NCBI RefSeq assembly: GCF_028473745.1
Contig: NZ_CP101137.1
Span: 186,001-250,000 of the forward strand
Length of the DNA stretch: 64,000 nucleotides
Source: Streptomyces sp. M92
Lineage (GTDB): Bacteria > Actinomycetota > Actinomycetes > Streptomycetales > Streptomycetaceae
Direction of reading: 5' to 3'
Below are positions 26,749 to 35,727 of the stretch, in pieces. Made by a program: the position numbers and the translations under genes. Below the pieces are notes generated by a model, which saw only the letters and a list, made by a program, of their open reading frames with translations, did not search any database and was not told the DNA's origin. Numbering within the stretch: position 1 is the stretch's first letter; the number at the start of each line of letters is the position of its first letter.

Positions 26749-28239
26749 ATGGCCGATCCCAAGGGTTTCCTGACCACGCCCCGCCGGGAGTGGCCCCGAA
26801 GGCCGGTCGGAGAGCGGGTGCGGGACTGGGACGAGGTGTACGTGCCCGGGGCCCTGCTGCCGATCGTCGGCCCGCAGGCCGACCGCTGCATGGACTGCGG
26901 CGTCCCCTTCTGCCACGAGGCGTGCCCGCTGGGCAACCTGATCCCGGAGTGGAACGACCTGGTCTCCCGCTCGGACTGGCGGGCGGCGAGCGACCGGCTG
27001 CACGCCACGAACAACTTCCCCGAGTTCACCGGCCGGCTCTGCCCGGCGCCGTGCGAGGCGGGCTGTGTGCTCGCCATCAACCAGCCGGCCGTCACGATCA
27101 AGAACGTCGAGTGCGCGATCGCCGACAAGGCGTGGGAGGAGGGCTTCACCCCGCCGCGGCCGCCGGAGGGGCTGTCCGGCAGGACGGTGGCGGTGATCGG
27201 GTCGGGACCCACCGGGCTCGCGGCGGCACAGCAGCTGACCCGGGCCGGCCACACGGTCGCCGTCTACGAGCGGGACGACAGGATCGGCGGGTTGATGCGG
27301 TACGGCATCCCCGAGTTCAAGATGGAGAAGCGCCATCTGGAGCGGCGCATCGGGCAGATGCGGGCCGAGGGGACGAGGTTCCGTACGTCGACGGCGGTCG
27401 GACGGGACGTGGACGCGGCCGGGCTGCGGGCCCGCTACGACGCGGTGGTGATCGCCACCGGGGCGACCGCGTGGCGCGAACTGGCCGTGCCCGGCCGGGA
27501 GCTGGCCGGTGTCCACCAGGCGATGGAGTACCTGCCCCTGGCCAACCGGGTGTGCGAGGGCGATCTGGAGCGCTCTCCGCTGTCGGCGGCCGGGAAGCAC
27601 GTCGTCATCGTGGGCGGCGGTGACACGGGCGCGGACTGCCTCGGCACGGCGGTGCGGGAGGGGGCCGCCTCCGTGACCCAGCTGGACATCTACGCGCGGC
27701 CGGGCCCGGAGCGCGACGAGGGGGCCGAGCCGTGGCCGACCTATCCACGGCTGTACCGGCTGTCGGCCGCCCACGAGGAGGCACGGGACCTGCGGTCCGC
27801 ACCGGCGGCGGACGCGGACGCGCGGCTGTTCGCGGCGTCCACGCTCCGTTTCACCGGCGACGCCGAGGGACGTGTGCGGTGGCTGCACCTGGTCGCCGTG
27901 GACGCCGGCCGTCGGCCGCTGCCCGACACCGAGCGCCCGCTCCCCGCCGACCTGGTCCTCCTCGCCCTCGGCTTCTCGGGCCCGGACCTGGAGGACGGGC
28001 TGGTCGGCGGACTGGGGCTGGAGACGGAGCCCCGGGGCACGATCACCCGGGACCGGGGGTTCGCGACCAACGTCCCGGGCGTGTTCGCGGCCGGGGACGC
28101 GGCGCGCGGTCAGTCGCTCGTCGTGTGGGCGATCGCGGAGGGCCGGGCGGTGGCGGCGGCCGTCGACCGTCACCTGTCCGGCGGCATTACCCGGCTGCCG
28201 GCACCGGTCGGCCCGTACGACCGGCCGATGACGGCTTGA
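26749..28239 (+). CDS. gltD: Glutamate synthase small subunit-type oxidoreductase
   Basis: 496 residues. Cys47, Cys50, Cys55 and Cys59 and the later CPAPCEAGC supply the N-terminal iron-sulfur clusters. An FAD-binding GxGxxG (VAVIGSGPTGLAAAQQL, near 146) and an NAD(P)H-binding motif (VVIVGGGDTGADCLG, near 287) follow, and the C-terminus has the second FAD motif VFAAGDAARG. GltD passes electrons from NADPH to the large GltB subunit to make glutamate. There is no gltB in the window, so this copy may serve another partner or act as a stand-alone NAD(P)H oxidoreductase of the same fold. Confidence 0.9.
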   Translation: MADPKGFLTTPRREWPRRPVGERVRDWDEVYVPGALLPIVGPQADRCMDCGVPFCHEACPLGNLIPEWNDLVSRSDWRAASDRLHATNNFPEFTGRLCPAPCEAGCVLAINQPAVTIKNVECAIADKAWEEGFTPPRPPEGLSGRTVAVIGSGPTGLAAAQQLTRAGHTVAVYERDDRIGGLMRYGIPEFKMEKRHLERRIGQMRAEGTRFRTSTAVGRDVDAAGLRARYDAVVIATGATAWRELAVPGRELAGVHQAMEYLPLANRVCEGDLERSPLSAAGKHVVIVGGGDTGADCLGTAVREGAASVTQLDIYARPGPERDEGAEPWPTYPRLYRLSAAHEEARDLRSAPAADADARLFAASTLRFTGDAEGRVRWLHLVAVDAGRRPLPDTERPLPADLVLLALGFSGPDLEDGLVGGLGLETEPRGTITRDRGFATNVPGVFAAGDAARGQSLVVWAIAEGRAVAAAVDRHLSGGITRLPAPVGPYDRPMTA

Positions 28240-28313
28240 GCGCTCCGCGAAGGCTCCCTCCGGCTAGGTGTCGAGTTTTCCTTGAGTCCTGCTGGACCAG
28301 TACAAACAGTTTT

Positions 28314-28349
28314 AGAACAAGCAGAACAAGCAGAACAGGCAGAACAAGC
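28314..28349. repeat. 9-bp minisatellite, four units
   Basis: AGAACAAGC is repeated twice, followed by AGAACAGGC and another AGAACAAGC, in tandem. It lies in the convergent gap between gltD and the DUF397 gene and is A-rich in a GC-rich chromosome. Confidence 0.9.
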
Positions 28350-28364
28350 AGCAACAGAGCACGC

Positions 28365-28640
28365 TCAGGACAGCAGGAAGTCCGCCTCTCCCGCCTTCGC
28401 TCCCTCGATGAAGGCCGTTATCTCGTCGGAGGTGTAGATCAGCGCGGGGCCGTCGGGGTCGGTGGACTGCCGTACGGCGATCCGGCCGTCGGCGAGCTTC
28501 ATGGCCTCCAGGCAGTTCCCTCCGTTGCCGCCGCTCCACGGCTTGTGCCAGCCCTCGCTGCCCAGCTCACGGGCGGGCATGCCGTTGTAGATCCGCTCGC
28601 TGCGGTTGCGCGGCGAGCGCTGGGGTTTGATGTGACTCAT
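28365..28640 (-). CDS. DUF397 (BldB-like) small protein
   Basis: 91 residues. WHKPWSGGNGGNCLEAMKL and GRIAVRQSTDPDGPALIYTSDEITAFIEGAKAGEADFLL are the DUF397 signature. The ATG follows the regulator stop directly (TGAATG), so the pair is one operon. DUF397 proteins occur next to WhiJ-like HTH regulators in Streptomyces and are thought to modulate them, as a putative antidote or cofactor; the well-studied relative is BldB. Cytosolic, no membrane segment. Confidence 0.9.
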   Translation of the reverse strand: MSHIKPQRSPRNRSERIYNGMPARELGSEGWHKPWSGGNGGNCLEAMKLADGRIAVRQSTDPDGPALIYTSDEITAFIEGAKAGEADFLLS

Positions 28641-29501
28641 TCACAGCTCCTTGCGGAGGTCCCGGAGGATCTCCTTCGTGCGGTGTGCCGTGGCGGCCTG
28701 CGCCGCCATGCGGTCCATGACCTCGAGGTGGGTCGCCACCTCCGCGCGCGCGTCGAGGTAGACGGCGCCGGTCAGGTACTCGCTGTAGACCATGTCCGGC
28801 AGTTCCGGCATGGCGAATCGGAAGAGGACGAAGGGGCCGTACGTGCCCGGGTGCGGCCCGTTGGAGAACGGGGCGACCTGCAGCGTCACGTTGGGCAGTT
28901 CCGTCGCCTCCAGCAGTCTGTCGATCTGGGCCCGCATCACCTCCGGGCCGCCGACGGGGCGGCGCAGCGTCGTCTCGTCCATCACGGCCCAGAACCTGGG
29001 TGCGTCCTTGCGGGTGAGCAGCTCCTGGCGCCGCATGCGCAGGTCGACGTGGCGTTCGATGTCGTCGGGCCGGGTCTGCCCGATCGCTCCGGAGCGGAGC
29101 ACACCGCGCGCGTAGTCCTCGGTCTGCAGCACGCCGGGGACGAAGTGGGGCTCGTAGGAGCGGATCAGGGAGGCCGCGCCCTCCAGGCTGACGTACATCG
29201 AGAACCAGCCCGGCAGGATGTCGTGGAAGCGCTGCCACCATCCGGGTCTGTTGGCGTCCTCGGCCAGCTTGACGAAGGCGTCGGCCTCCTCGTCGCCGAT
29301 GCCGTAGGCCTTCAGCAGGAGCTGGAGGTACGGGATCTTGAGGGCCACCTCGGCCGTCTCCATCCGGCGTACCGTGGCAGGGGCGACGCGCAGGACGCGG
29401 GCGGCTTCCTCGCGCTTGAGACCGGCGCGTTCGCGCAGGTCCAGCAGGCGCCGGCCGAGGACGACCTGGCCGACCGTCGGCGCCGACCGGGGCTCGCTCA
29501 C
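28641..29501 (-). CDS. WhiJ/Scr1-like XRE-family regulator
   Basis: 286 residues from the GTG at 29501 with AGGAGG. The HTH is at about residues 13-55 (LGRRLLDLRERAGLKREEAARVLRVAPATVRRMETAE). The remaining 200 residues match the DUF5753 sensor domain (FHDILPGWFSMYVSLEGAASLIRSYEPHFVPGVLQTEDYARG). Such regulators with a DUF397 partner and an HATPase gene form repeated modules in streptomycetes, of which WhiJ in development is best known. It shares a divergent intergenic region, with a 15-base palindrome, with the ATPase gene. Confidence 0.92.
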   Translation of the reverse strand: MSEPRSAPTVGQVVLGRRLLDLRERAGLKREEAARVLRVAPATVRRMETAEVALKIPYLQLLLKAYGIGDEEADAFVKLAEDANRPGWWQRFHDILPGWFSMYVSLEGAASLIRSYEPHFVPGVLQTEDYARGVLRSGAIGQTRPDDIERHVDLRMRRQELLTRKDAPRFWAVMDETTLRRPVGGPEVMRAQIDRLLEATELPNVTLQVAPFSNGPHPGTYGPFVLFRFAMPELPDMVYSEYLTGAVYLDARAEVATHLEVMDRMAAQAATAHRTKEILRDLRKEL

Positions 29502-29673
29502 CGCCCACCTCCTGAAGATCCCGAAGAGCCCGTTGCGTCTTTGTGCACACAGCCCGGCGGCGCCATTCGAAGGCCCTTTCGAAAGCCCGTGCAGACCTTC
29601 GGTGACCTGAAGTGGCGCCGCTCGACGTGCTGTTGCGAGCAGTGTGCCACGGCCTTGCAGACCGTCACACCGC

Positions 29674-29708
29674 ACTCTGCATTTTTCAGAGTGACACTTG
29701 CCAAGTGT
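29674..29708. promoter_or_regulatory. Divergent operator region of the WhiJ-like module
   Basis: ACACTTG and CAAGTGT form a perfect 7-base palindrome around one base (29694-29708), embedded in GTGACACTTGCC. Next to it ACTCTG and CAGAGT (29674-29679, 29687-29692) form a second inverted repeat around an AT-rich CATTTTT loop. The region lies between the regulator and ATPase starts and is the likely regulator site. Confidence 0.55.
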
Positions 29709-29724
29709 TCACGACGGGGAGATA

Positions 29725-30366
29725 GTGGCAAGCGTGATTCCGTCCGCGCCCTTAGGAACAGAGGCCACTGCGGGCTCCCTGGGCCTCACCGCCGCCGTGG
29801 GAGCCGGCCCTTCGGGGACCACCGCCGCCGAGCGCCGGTTCCGGTTCGAGCTGGCCGCACATCCGGGCTCGCCCGCGCAGGCCAGACGCCTGACGCGCGC
29901 CCGGCTGAACGGCTGGTCGGTGTGCGAGGACACCTGCGACACCGCGGCCCTGGTCGTCTCCGAGCTGGTCACCAACGCGATCGTGCACACCGCGAGCCGG
30001 CACATAGTGTGCGAGCTGCACGACAGTGCCGACCTGGTGCGCATAGCCGTACGTGACGAGGGATGCGCCCCCGGTCAGCCACACCCGCAGGCCGGTCAGC
30101 AGCCCGAGGACGAGCACGGCCGGGGCCTGCTCCTCGTCGACGCCCTGTGCGACGCGTGGGGAGCCCACGAGCACGGGCCCGGACTGCTGGTCTGGGCGGA
30201 GCTGCCGCGCAAGGCCGACGGCCCGCGCGACCCGGCGGAGCCCCACAACGACCTGGGCTGGGGCGCCCGCCCCAAGCCCGGCCCGGCCGACGGCTCGGGC
30301 GACGACGGCGAGGCGGAGGGACGCCATCCGCAGGCCCGCCGCGGAACGGGGACCGCATGGCTGTGA
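29725..30366 (+). CDS. HATPase_c regulatory ATPase (RsbW/AbaA-like)
   Basis: 213 residues from the GTG at 29725; a second GTG at 29734 has better SD spacing from GGGGAG and is possible. The ATP-binding fold has the N-box ALVVSELVTNAIVHTASR (residues about 68-85), the G1 VRDEG and the G2 GRGLLLVDALCDAWG. It resembles anti-sigma factor kinases of the RsbW type and the ATPase found beside WhiJ-like regulators. It may bind a sigma factor or antagonise the module regulator. The C-terminal 40 residues are disordered, acidic/Pro-rich. Its stop overlaps the next ORF. Confidence 0.87.
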   Translation: MASVIPSAPLGTEATAGSLGLTAAVGAGPSGTTAAERRFRFELAAHPGSPAQARRLTRARLNGWSVCEDTCDTAALVVSELVTNAIVHTASRHIVCELHDSADLVRIAVRDEGCAPGQPHPQAGQQPEDEHGRGLLLVDALCDAWGAHEHGPGLLVWAELPRKADGPRDPAEPHNDLGWGARPKPGPADGSGDDGEAEGRHPQARRGTGTAWL

Positions 30367-30797
30367 GGGCTGCGTCCGGCATCCGGCCACTCGGCCTCGA
30401 CACACTGGTCCGCCTGCAGCGGCGGCTGGACGCCCCCGGGACGCCCCGGCGGCTGCTCGTACCGGACGGCATGACGGCCCCACTGGGCTGCGACGCGGTG
30501 GCGGTGCCCGCCCGTTTCGGGCCCCTGGTGATGCCCCGGCTGCCGCGCGTGGGCTGCGTCTACGCCGACGACGCGCACTGGTGGTGGATCGTTCCGTCCG
30601 ACTCCGACTACGCCCTGGAGTGGCCCGCCCCCGCGCGGTACGCCACCGGCGCGGTCGTCGCCGACTCCCCGGACGTCCCCGGGCTCATCCACCGGCCGGA
30701 CGGCACGGTCCCGTACACCCCGCCCATCCCGCTGTACCTGGCGCTGTGCCGGCTGACGAACACGACGCCGACCTGGTCGCGCCCGGTGAGCGCGTAA
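30357..30797 (+). CDS. Hypothetical protein coupled to the ATPase gene
   Basis: 146 residues beginning at an ATG that overlaps the end of the ATPase gene by 10 bases. I recognise no domain. Distinctive parts are the Trp run in DDAHWWWIVPSDSDYALEWP and a C-terminal TPPIPLYLALCRLTNTTPTWSRP. There is no signal peptide or membrane helix. Its position as the fourth gene around the WhiJ-like module, on the ATPase transcript, suggests it belongs to that module, but its role is unknown. Confidence 0.75.
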   Translation: MAVRAASGIRPLGLDTLVRLQRRLDAPGTPRRLLVPDGMTAPLGCDAVAVPARFGPLVMPRLPRVGCVYADDAHWWWIVPSDSDYALEWPAPARYATGAVVADSPDVPGLIHRPDGTVPYTPPIPLYLALCRLTNTTPTWSRPVSA

Positions 30798-30986
30798 CGC
30801 TGCCGCGCGCCGGGCACGCTTCTGGACTCCACCCCACTCCCCCGACCCACCCCCGCACGCCCCCTTCCGGCGCGCCCGGGCCGGGAGTGCGCCCGCGCGC
30901 TCCGGTCTCCCCCCGCCCGCGCCCTGCCCGCAGACACCCACACCCCGCGATAGTGGCCGTCCGTCCACGATCGGGGGAGGCAGACG

Positions 30987-32933
30987 GTGCGCAGGAAGGG
31001 CGGCACGGAAGCGGCCGGGGTGTCGGAGTCGGAGCGGCTGCTCTTCGGCGGCCCGCTGCGCTACGACATGGGGTGGAACCAGCACGCGGACGCTTTCCTG
31101 GAGCTGGGCTTCCGGGCGATGCTGACCAGGCTGCCGTCCCTGCTGGCGTCCAGCCTGCGACTCGCCCGGCAGGCCGACCCGCAGGCCGCGCGGACGGTGC
31201 TGGCGGCCGAGGCGGGCCGGGGTGTGGCGCAGGCGGTCAGTCTGCTCGCGGTCAACAGCGTGCTGGCCGGGCTGATGGCCGAAGGCCCGATCGAGGACCG
31301 GCTGCGCGGGGCCGCCCCGGCGCTGATCACGGTGGCCGTGGTCATGCTGGTCGCGGCGTTGCTGCGGGCGGCGTCGACATACGCGACCGGGCGGCTCGAA
31401 CCCAAGGTGGAGCGAGTGGCCACCGAGCGGTACCTGGAGCGGGCGGCGGCCGTGGAGCTGTCCGCGATCGAGGACCACGCCTTCCACAAGCTGCTGGACA
31501 CCGCCCAGTACGGTGCCGCCTCCGCACGGCGCATGATCTCGTACGGCACGCGCGTGGTGAACGCGGTGATCTCGCTGATCGCGGCGGCGGGCGTGCTGGC
31601 CGTGCTGCACCCGGTCCTGCTGCCGCTGCTGGTCACGATGACGCTGCCGAGCGCCTGGAGCGCGCTGACCCTCGCCCGCCGCCGGTACGAGTCCTTCCAC
31701 GCCTGGGTGCAGCACGAGCGGGCGGGCCGGCTGCTGGCGAGTCTCCTGATCGAACCGGCCGCCGCCCCCGAGATCCGGGTGCACGGAGTCGGTCCCTTCC
31801 TGCTGCGCCACTTCCGCGCCATGTCGGAGACCGCGGAGGCGGAGCAGACGCGGCTGGCCCGGCTGGCGGCCCGTACGGGGCTGATCGCGGGGGCCTTGAC
31901 GGGGCTGGCGACGGCGGCGACGTACGCGACGCTCGGCGGACTGCTGCTGGGCGGCGCGATGGCCCTGTCCGTGGCGGGCACGGCCGTGATCGCGATCCGC
32001 ACCGGCTCGCAGAGCCTCGGCACCCTGGTCGTGGAGGTCAACGCGCTCCACGAGGAGGCCCTGTTCGTCGGCGACCTGGAACGGCTGCACGTGGAGGCGG
32101 CCGGCCGGGCCATCCCGGTGGGCGGCGCCGCGCTGCCCGAGGACCCGAAGGAGATCCGCTTCGAGAACGTCACGTTCCGCTACCCGGGCGACGCGGCCCG
32201 CCCGGCCCTCGACGACGTGACGCTCTCCCTGCCGCTGGGCCGCATCGTGGCGCTCGTCGGGGAGAACGGCTCGGGCAAGACGACCCTCGTCAAACTGCTC
32301 GCGGGGCTGTACACGCCGGAGGCGGGCCGCATCACGTGGGACGGCGTCGACGTGTCGACCGCGGACCGGCACGCGCTCGCCGAGCGGGTCGCGATGGTGG
32401 CGCAGGACTTCAAGCGGTGGCCGTTCACCGCGCGGGTGAACGTCGCGGTGGGCCGCTCCTCCGTGCCGCTCGGCGAGGAACGCGTGGCCTCCGCGGTCGC
32501 CGAGGCGGGAGCCGAGGAGGTGGTCGCGGACCTGCCGCGCGGCCTGGACACCCTGCTGGCCCGGAACTTCAGCGGCGGCCACGAGCTGTCCGGCGGTCAG
32601 TGGCAGCGGGTCGGGATCGCGCGGGCGGCGTACCGGCAGGGCAGCATCCTCATCGTGGACGAGCCGACGGCGGCCCTGGACGCACGGGCCGAGCTGGAGG
32701 TCTTCGAGAAGATCCGTGCCCTGGCCGGCAGCGGGCAGACGGTCGTGCTGATCACCCACCGGCTGGCGTCCGTGCGCCACGCGGACCTCGTCCACGTCCT
32801 CGACCAGGGCCGGCTGGTGGAGTCCGGGACACCGGACGAGCTGCTGGCGGCCGGCGGGGTCTACGCGGAGCTGTACTCACTGCAGGCGGAGCAGTTCACC
32901 AGCCGGCCGGTGCCCGCCCCGAGGGCCGGCTGA
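30987..32933 (+). CDS. ABC exporter, fused membrane and ATPase domains
   Basis: 648 residues from a GTG with GGGGGAGG. About six membrane segments span residues 60-330, then an ATP-binding domain carries Walker A GENGSGKTT (near 427), Q-loop AQDFKR, signature LSGGQWQRVG, Walker B ILIVDEPTAALD and H-loop ITHRLASV. The half-transporter probably homodimerises. The membrane part is closer to lipid/peptide exporters than to siderophore types. No second half-transporter or substrate gene is beside it, so the substrate is unknown. Confidence 0.9.
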   Translation: MRRKGGTEAAGVSESERLLFGGPLRYDMGWNQHADAFLELGFRAMLTRLPSLLASSLRLARQADPQAARTVLAAEAGRGVAQAVSLLAVNSVLAGLMAEGPIEDRLRGAAPALITVAVVMLVAALLRAASTYATGRLEPKVERVATERYLERAAAVELSAIEDHAFHKLLDTAQYGAASARRMISYGTRVVNAVISLIAAAGVLAVLHPVLLPLLVTMTLPSAWSALTLARRRYESFHAWVQHERAGRLLASLLIEPAAAPEIRVHGVGPFLLRHFRAMSETAEAEQTRLARLAARTGLIAGALTGLATAATYATLGGLLLGGAMALSVAGTAVIAIRTGSQSLGTLVVEVNALHEEALFVGDLERLHVEAAGRAIPVGGAALPEDPKEIRFENVTFRYPGDAARPALDDVTLSLPLGRIVALVGENGSGKTTLVKLLAGLYTPEAGRITWDGVDVSTADRHALAERVAMVAQDFKRWPFTARVNVAVGRSSVPLGEERVASAVAEAGAEEVVADLPRGLDTLLARNFSGGHELSGGQWQRVGIARAAYRQGSILIVDEPTAALDARAELEVFEKIRALAGSGQTVVLITHRLASVRHADLVHVLDQGRLVESGTPDELLAAGGVYAELYSLQAEQFTSRPVPAPRAG

Positions 32934-32961
32934 CGAGAGCCGTCTCACGGATGTCCGCGGG

Positions 32962-33150
32962 TCAGGCGGCCACGCCGGCCACGGTGTCGCCGCCGCGGAC
33001 GATGACCAGGAACGTGTCCGTGGCCAGATCCATGACGACCTCGGCGGGCAGGCCCTCCAGACGGCGTGCCTGCGCGAACTCCTCCGCCGGCCATGATCCT
33101 CGCGGTCCGCCGGCGGGAAAGCGCCCGAGCACCGTTCGCCCGTTCACCAT
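32962..33150 (-). CDS. Small conserved hypothetical protein
   Basis: 62 residues from an ATG with GGAGG 6 bases upstream. Features are PAEEFAQARRLEGLPAEVVMDLATDTFLVIVRGG: an alternating hydrophobic core that could form a small beta-rich fold. No family is recognised. The promoter region on the minus strand (33220-33245) has a weak match to the damage-type promoter, TGTCAACTA-N8-TACCAT, not counted here. Confidence 0.6.
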   Translation of the reverse strand: MVNGRTVLGRFPAGGPRGSWPAEEFAQARRLEGLPAEVVMDLATDTFLVIVRGGDTVAGVAA

Positions 33151-33305
33151 CCTGCACCTCCATGTAGCGCTGTACTCGTAGAGTCAAACGCCAACCATGG
33201 AGCGAATGCCTCGCGTGGTGATGGTACTGAGACATAGTTGACACTCGTTCACCGCAAAGTGTGAGCGGCTCCTCATCCATTTGACTCGAACCGCTACCGA
33301 GCGTG

Positions 33306-33995
33306 TCAGTCCTCGTACTCGTCGTGGTACCTGATTCCCTCGCTGCCCGCGGGCGCCCCGAGAGCCGACGCACGCCCCTCGGGTTTCTCCCACTGCTCCC
33401 GCCGGCCGAGCGCGGTCAGGTCGAGCAGGCTGGTGGTCGAACCGAGTCCGTCCAGGCCCCGCTCGTACGTCGAGTAGGTGTGGAAGACCCGCTCGCGGTC
33501 CCGCAGGAAGCAGCTGAGCCCCGGCCGCTCGACGAGCTCGCCCTCGTGCTCCAGGGTCACCTCGAAGTCGGTGTTGAAGTCGCACACGTGCGACGAGTAC
33601 CAGGGCAGGGTCCAGCCCATCCGCGCCTTGAACGGCAGGATCTTCGGGTACGGCGCCCGGGAGACGGCCGCGAACGACGTGCCGCGGGCCCGCAGGTGCG
33701 CGAGGTGCCCGAGCTGGTCCAGGAAGGCGGAGCAACTGCGGCAGCCGGCGTCCCACTCCGGCGCGAACATGAAGTGGTAGACGACGAGCTGGTCGCGGCC
33801 CTCGAAGAGGTCGAGCAGCGTCGCCTTGCCGTCGCCGCCCTCGAACACGTACTCCTTGTCGACCTCCACCATGGGCAGCCCGCGCCGCTCGGCGTTGAGC
33901 GCGTCACGCGCGCGTGTGGCCGCCTTCTCCTTGGTCAGTAAGGCCTCGCGCGCCGCGCGCCAGTCCGCGCGGCTGACGATCTCGGGCAGCGACAT
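33306..33995 (-). CDS. DUF899 thioredoxin-like protein
   Basis: 229 residues from the ATG at 33995, with AGGAGGAGCTGGAGCC before it. The family segments are VSRADWRAAREALLTKEKAATRARDALNAERRGLPMVEV, YVFEGGDGKATLLDLFEGRDQLVVYHFMFAPEWDAGCRSCSAFLDQL and FKARMGWTLPWYSS. A CRSC pair in the thioredoxin-like core (residues about 85-88) suggests redox activity. DUF899 is widespread in actinobacteria, and some members are called dithiol-disulfide isomerase-like, but no substrate is known. Confidence 0.88.
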   Translation of the reverse strand: MSLPEIVSRADWRAAREALLTKEKAATRARDALNAERRGLPMVEVDKEYVFEGGDGKATLLDLFEGRDQLVVYHFMFAPEWDAGCRSCSAFLDQLGHLAHLRARGTSFAAVSRAPYPKILPFKARMGWTLPWYSSHVCDFNTDFEVTLEHEGELVERPGLSCFLRDRERVFHTYSTYERGLDGLGSTTSLLDLTALGRREQWEKPEGRASALGAPAGSEGIRYHDEYED

Positions 33996-34122
33996 GGCTC
34001 CAGCTCCTCCTGTGCGGCATGCGACGGTCCGTCGGGGAGGTGACCGTCGCGCGGAGCGGAACTCATCGCCGTCCGGCGACATTTTTTTCACGGCGGCACC
34101 CGTAAGCCGCTGACCTCGCCTT

Positions 34123-35502
34123 TCAGGTGTCGTACTTCTGGATACGGCGGCCGTGGCGGCGGTCGGTCAGCGCCGGCAGCCGCTCCCCCAGTTCGCGCAC
34201 CACCGCGGGGACGTCCAGGGTCAGCAGCTCGCGGTCCCGCATGAGTACGCGCCCGTCGACGATCGTCGTACGCACGTCGGCGGAGCGCGCGCTGTGCACG
34301 AGGGTGGCGGCGAGATCGTGCACGGGCTGGGTGTGGGGGCCGGTGAGGTCGACGAGGACGAGGTCGGCGCGCCGTCCCGGCGCGATGCGTCCGACGCTGT
34401 CACCGAGCCCGACCGCTCGGGCGCTCTGCGCGGTGGCGTGGTGCAGGGCCTGGCGGGAGGTGAGCCAGCGTGGGTCGCCCTCGGTGGTCTTCTGGACCAG
34501 GGACGTCAGCGCCATCGACTCCCACACGTCCAGGGAGTTGTTGGAGGCGGCGCCGTCCGTGGCCAGTCCGACCGGGACGCCGATGTCGCGCAGGGCGCGC
34601 ACGGGTGTGGTGGTGGGCCAGGCGAACTTCAGGTAGCCGCGTGGTGCGGTGGCCACGGCCGTACGGCCGCTCGCGCGGGCGAGGAGCGGGAGGTCGTCCT
34701 CGGTGATGCCGGTGCCGTGGGCGATGAGCACGTCGGTGTCGAGGATGCCGGTGCGCTCCAGGACGCCGATCGGGGTGGCGCCGTGCCGGGCGAGGCTGGT
34801 GTCGGTCTGGTCGCGGTTCTCGGCGGCGTGCAGGTGCACCGGCAGGCCGTGGTCGCGGGCGAGGCCGGCGGTGGCCGCGAGGTCGGCGTCGGTCACGGTG
34901 TAGGGGGCGTGCGGGGCGAGGGCGGTGGTGATGCGCCCGTCGGCGGAGCCGCGGTGCCGCAGCGCGAACTCCAGTGACGCTTCCCGCCCTTCAGGTCCCT
35001 GTGAGGAGAAGAACGCCTGCCCCAGCAGCGCCCGCATCCCGCAGTCGGCGACCACCGCGGCGACGGCGTCCATGGCGAAGTAGTGGTCCGCGAACGTCGT
35101 CACCCCCGCCCGGATCATCTCGGCGCAGGCGAGCCGGGCGCCCAGTTCCACGTCCCGTTCGCCGAGGTTGGACTCGACCGGCCAGACGACGTCGTTGAAC
35201 CACTCGTCGGTGGGCAGGTCCTCGGCGAGGCCGCGCAGGGCGACCATCGGCGCGTGCGTGTGGCAGTTGATCAGCCCGGGGAGGGCGACCTGTCCGCGGG
35301 CATCGATGCGCTCGGCGGCGGGCAGGCCGTCCACCGCGGCGGCGGTGGTCACGGAGTCGACCACCGCGTCCCGTACGACGACGGCCGCGTCCTCCTCGAA
35401 GCCGATCCGTTCCCGGTCGTCGTGGACGAGGACGGCGCATCCGGTGACGATCAGGTCGGCGGGCGTCTCGCGGGGGCGCTTCTCATGGGAAGGAGGCGTC
35501 AT
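34123..35502 (-). CDS. Amidohydrolase (8-oxoguanine/guanine deaminase-like)
   Basis: 459 residues; TACGTT (35509-35514) lies 6 bases before the ATG at 35502 and predicts a leaderless transcript. The metal motif INCHTHAPMVALRG, then HFYAMDA-type FADHYFAMDAV, HLHAAENRDQTDTS and IAHGTG, and the final GLATDGAASNNSLDVWESM are those of the TrzN/AtzB/SAH-deaminase family. It should deaminate a purine, pterin or adenosyl compound with a zinc or iron ion. The ordinary zinc His/Asp set is intact. The exact substrate is undecided. Confidence 0.88.
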   Translation of the reverse strand: MTPPSHEKRPRETPADLIVTGCAVLVHDDRERIGFEEDAAVVVRDAVVDSVTTAAAVDGLPAAERIDARGQVALPGLINCHTHAPMVALRGLAEDLPTDEWFNDVVWPVESNLGERDVELGARLACAEMIRAGVTTFADHYFAMDAVAAVVADCGMRALLGQAFFSSQGPEGREASLEFALRHRGSADGRITTALAPHAPYTVTDADLAATAGLARDHGLPVHLHAAENRDQTDTSLARHGATPIGVLERTGILDTDVLIAHGTGITEDDLPLLARASGRTAVATAPRGYLKFAWPTTTPVRALRDIGVPVGLATDGAASNNSLDVWESMALTSLVQKTTEGDPRWLTSRQALHHATAQSARAVGLGDSVGRIAPGRRADLVLVDLTGPHTQPVHDLAATLVHSARSADVRTTIVDGRVLMRDRELLTLDVPAVVRELGERLPALTDRRHGRRIQKYDT

Positions 35503-35727
35503 CACGTCAACGTACGGCAGCGGTCCGTCCGGTCTCGGGGGCGTCCGTCGACAGGGCCTCCGGTTCCGCCAACCGCTCACGTGCCTGGCTCGCGTGGCGC
35601 TCCTCGCGATCGCTCCCCGGCGAAAGGGACGCCGCGCGGACGGCCCGGGGCCGCTCCGCCTTCCATTGCTTGCCCGGTCCGCCGATCGTGGACAGCCGAT
35701 CGATGACATCCGCACGAGCAACCGCTC

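Noticed and set aside
28312..28539. ORF coding Leu-Phe-Cys repeats (LFCLFCLF)
   Set aside because: It arises from the 9-bp minisatellite and the frame of the DUF397 gene.
33220..33245. TGTCAACTA-N8-TACCAT near a small gene on the minus strand
   Set aside because: Only the TGTCA half matches the damage promoter; the conserved GTG after it is missing, so it was not counted.
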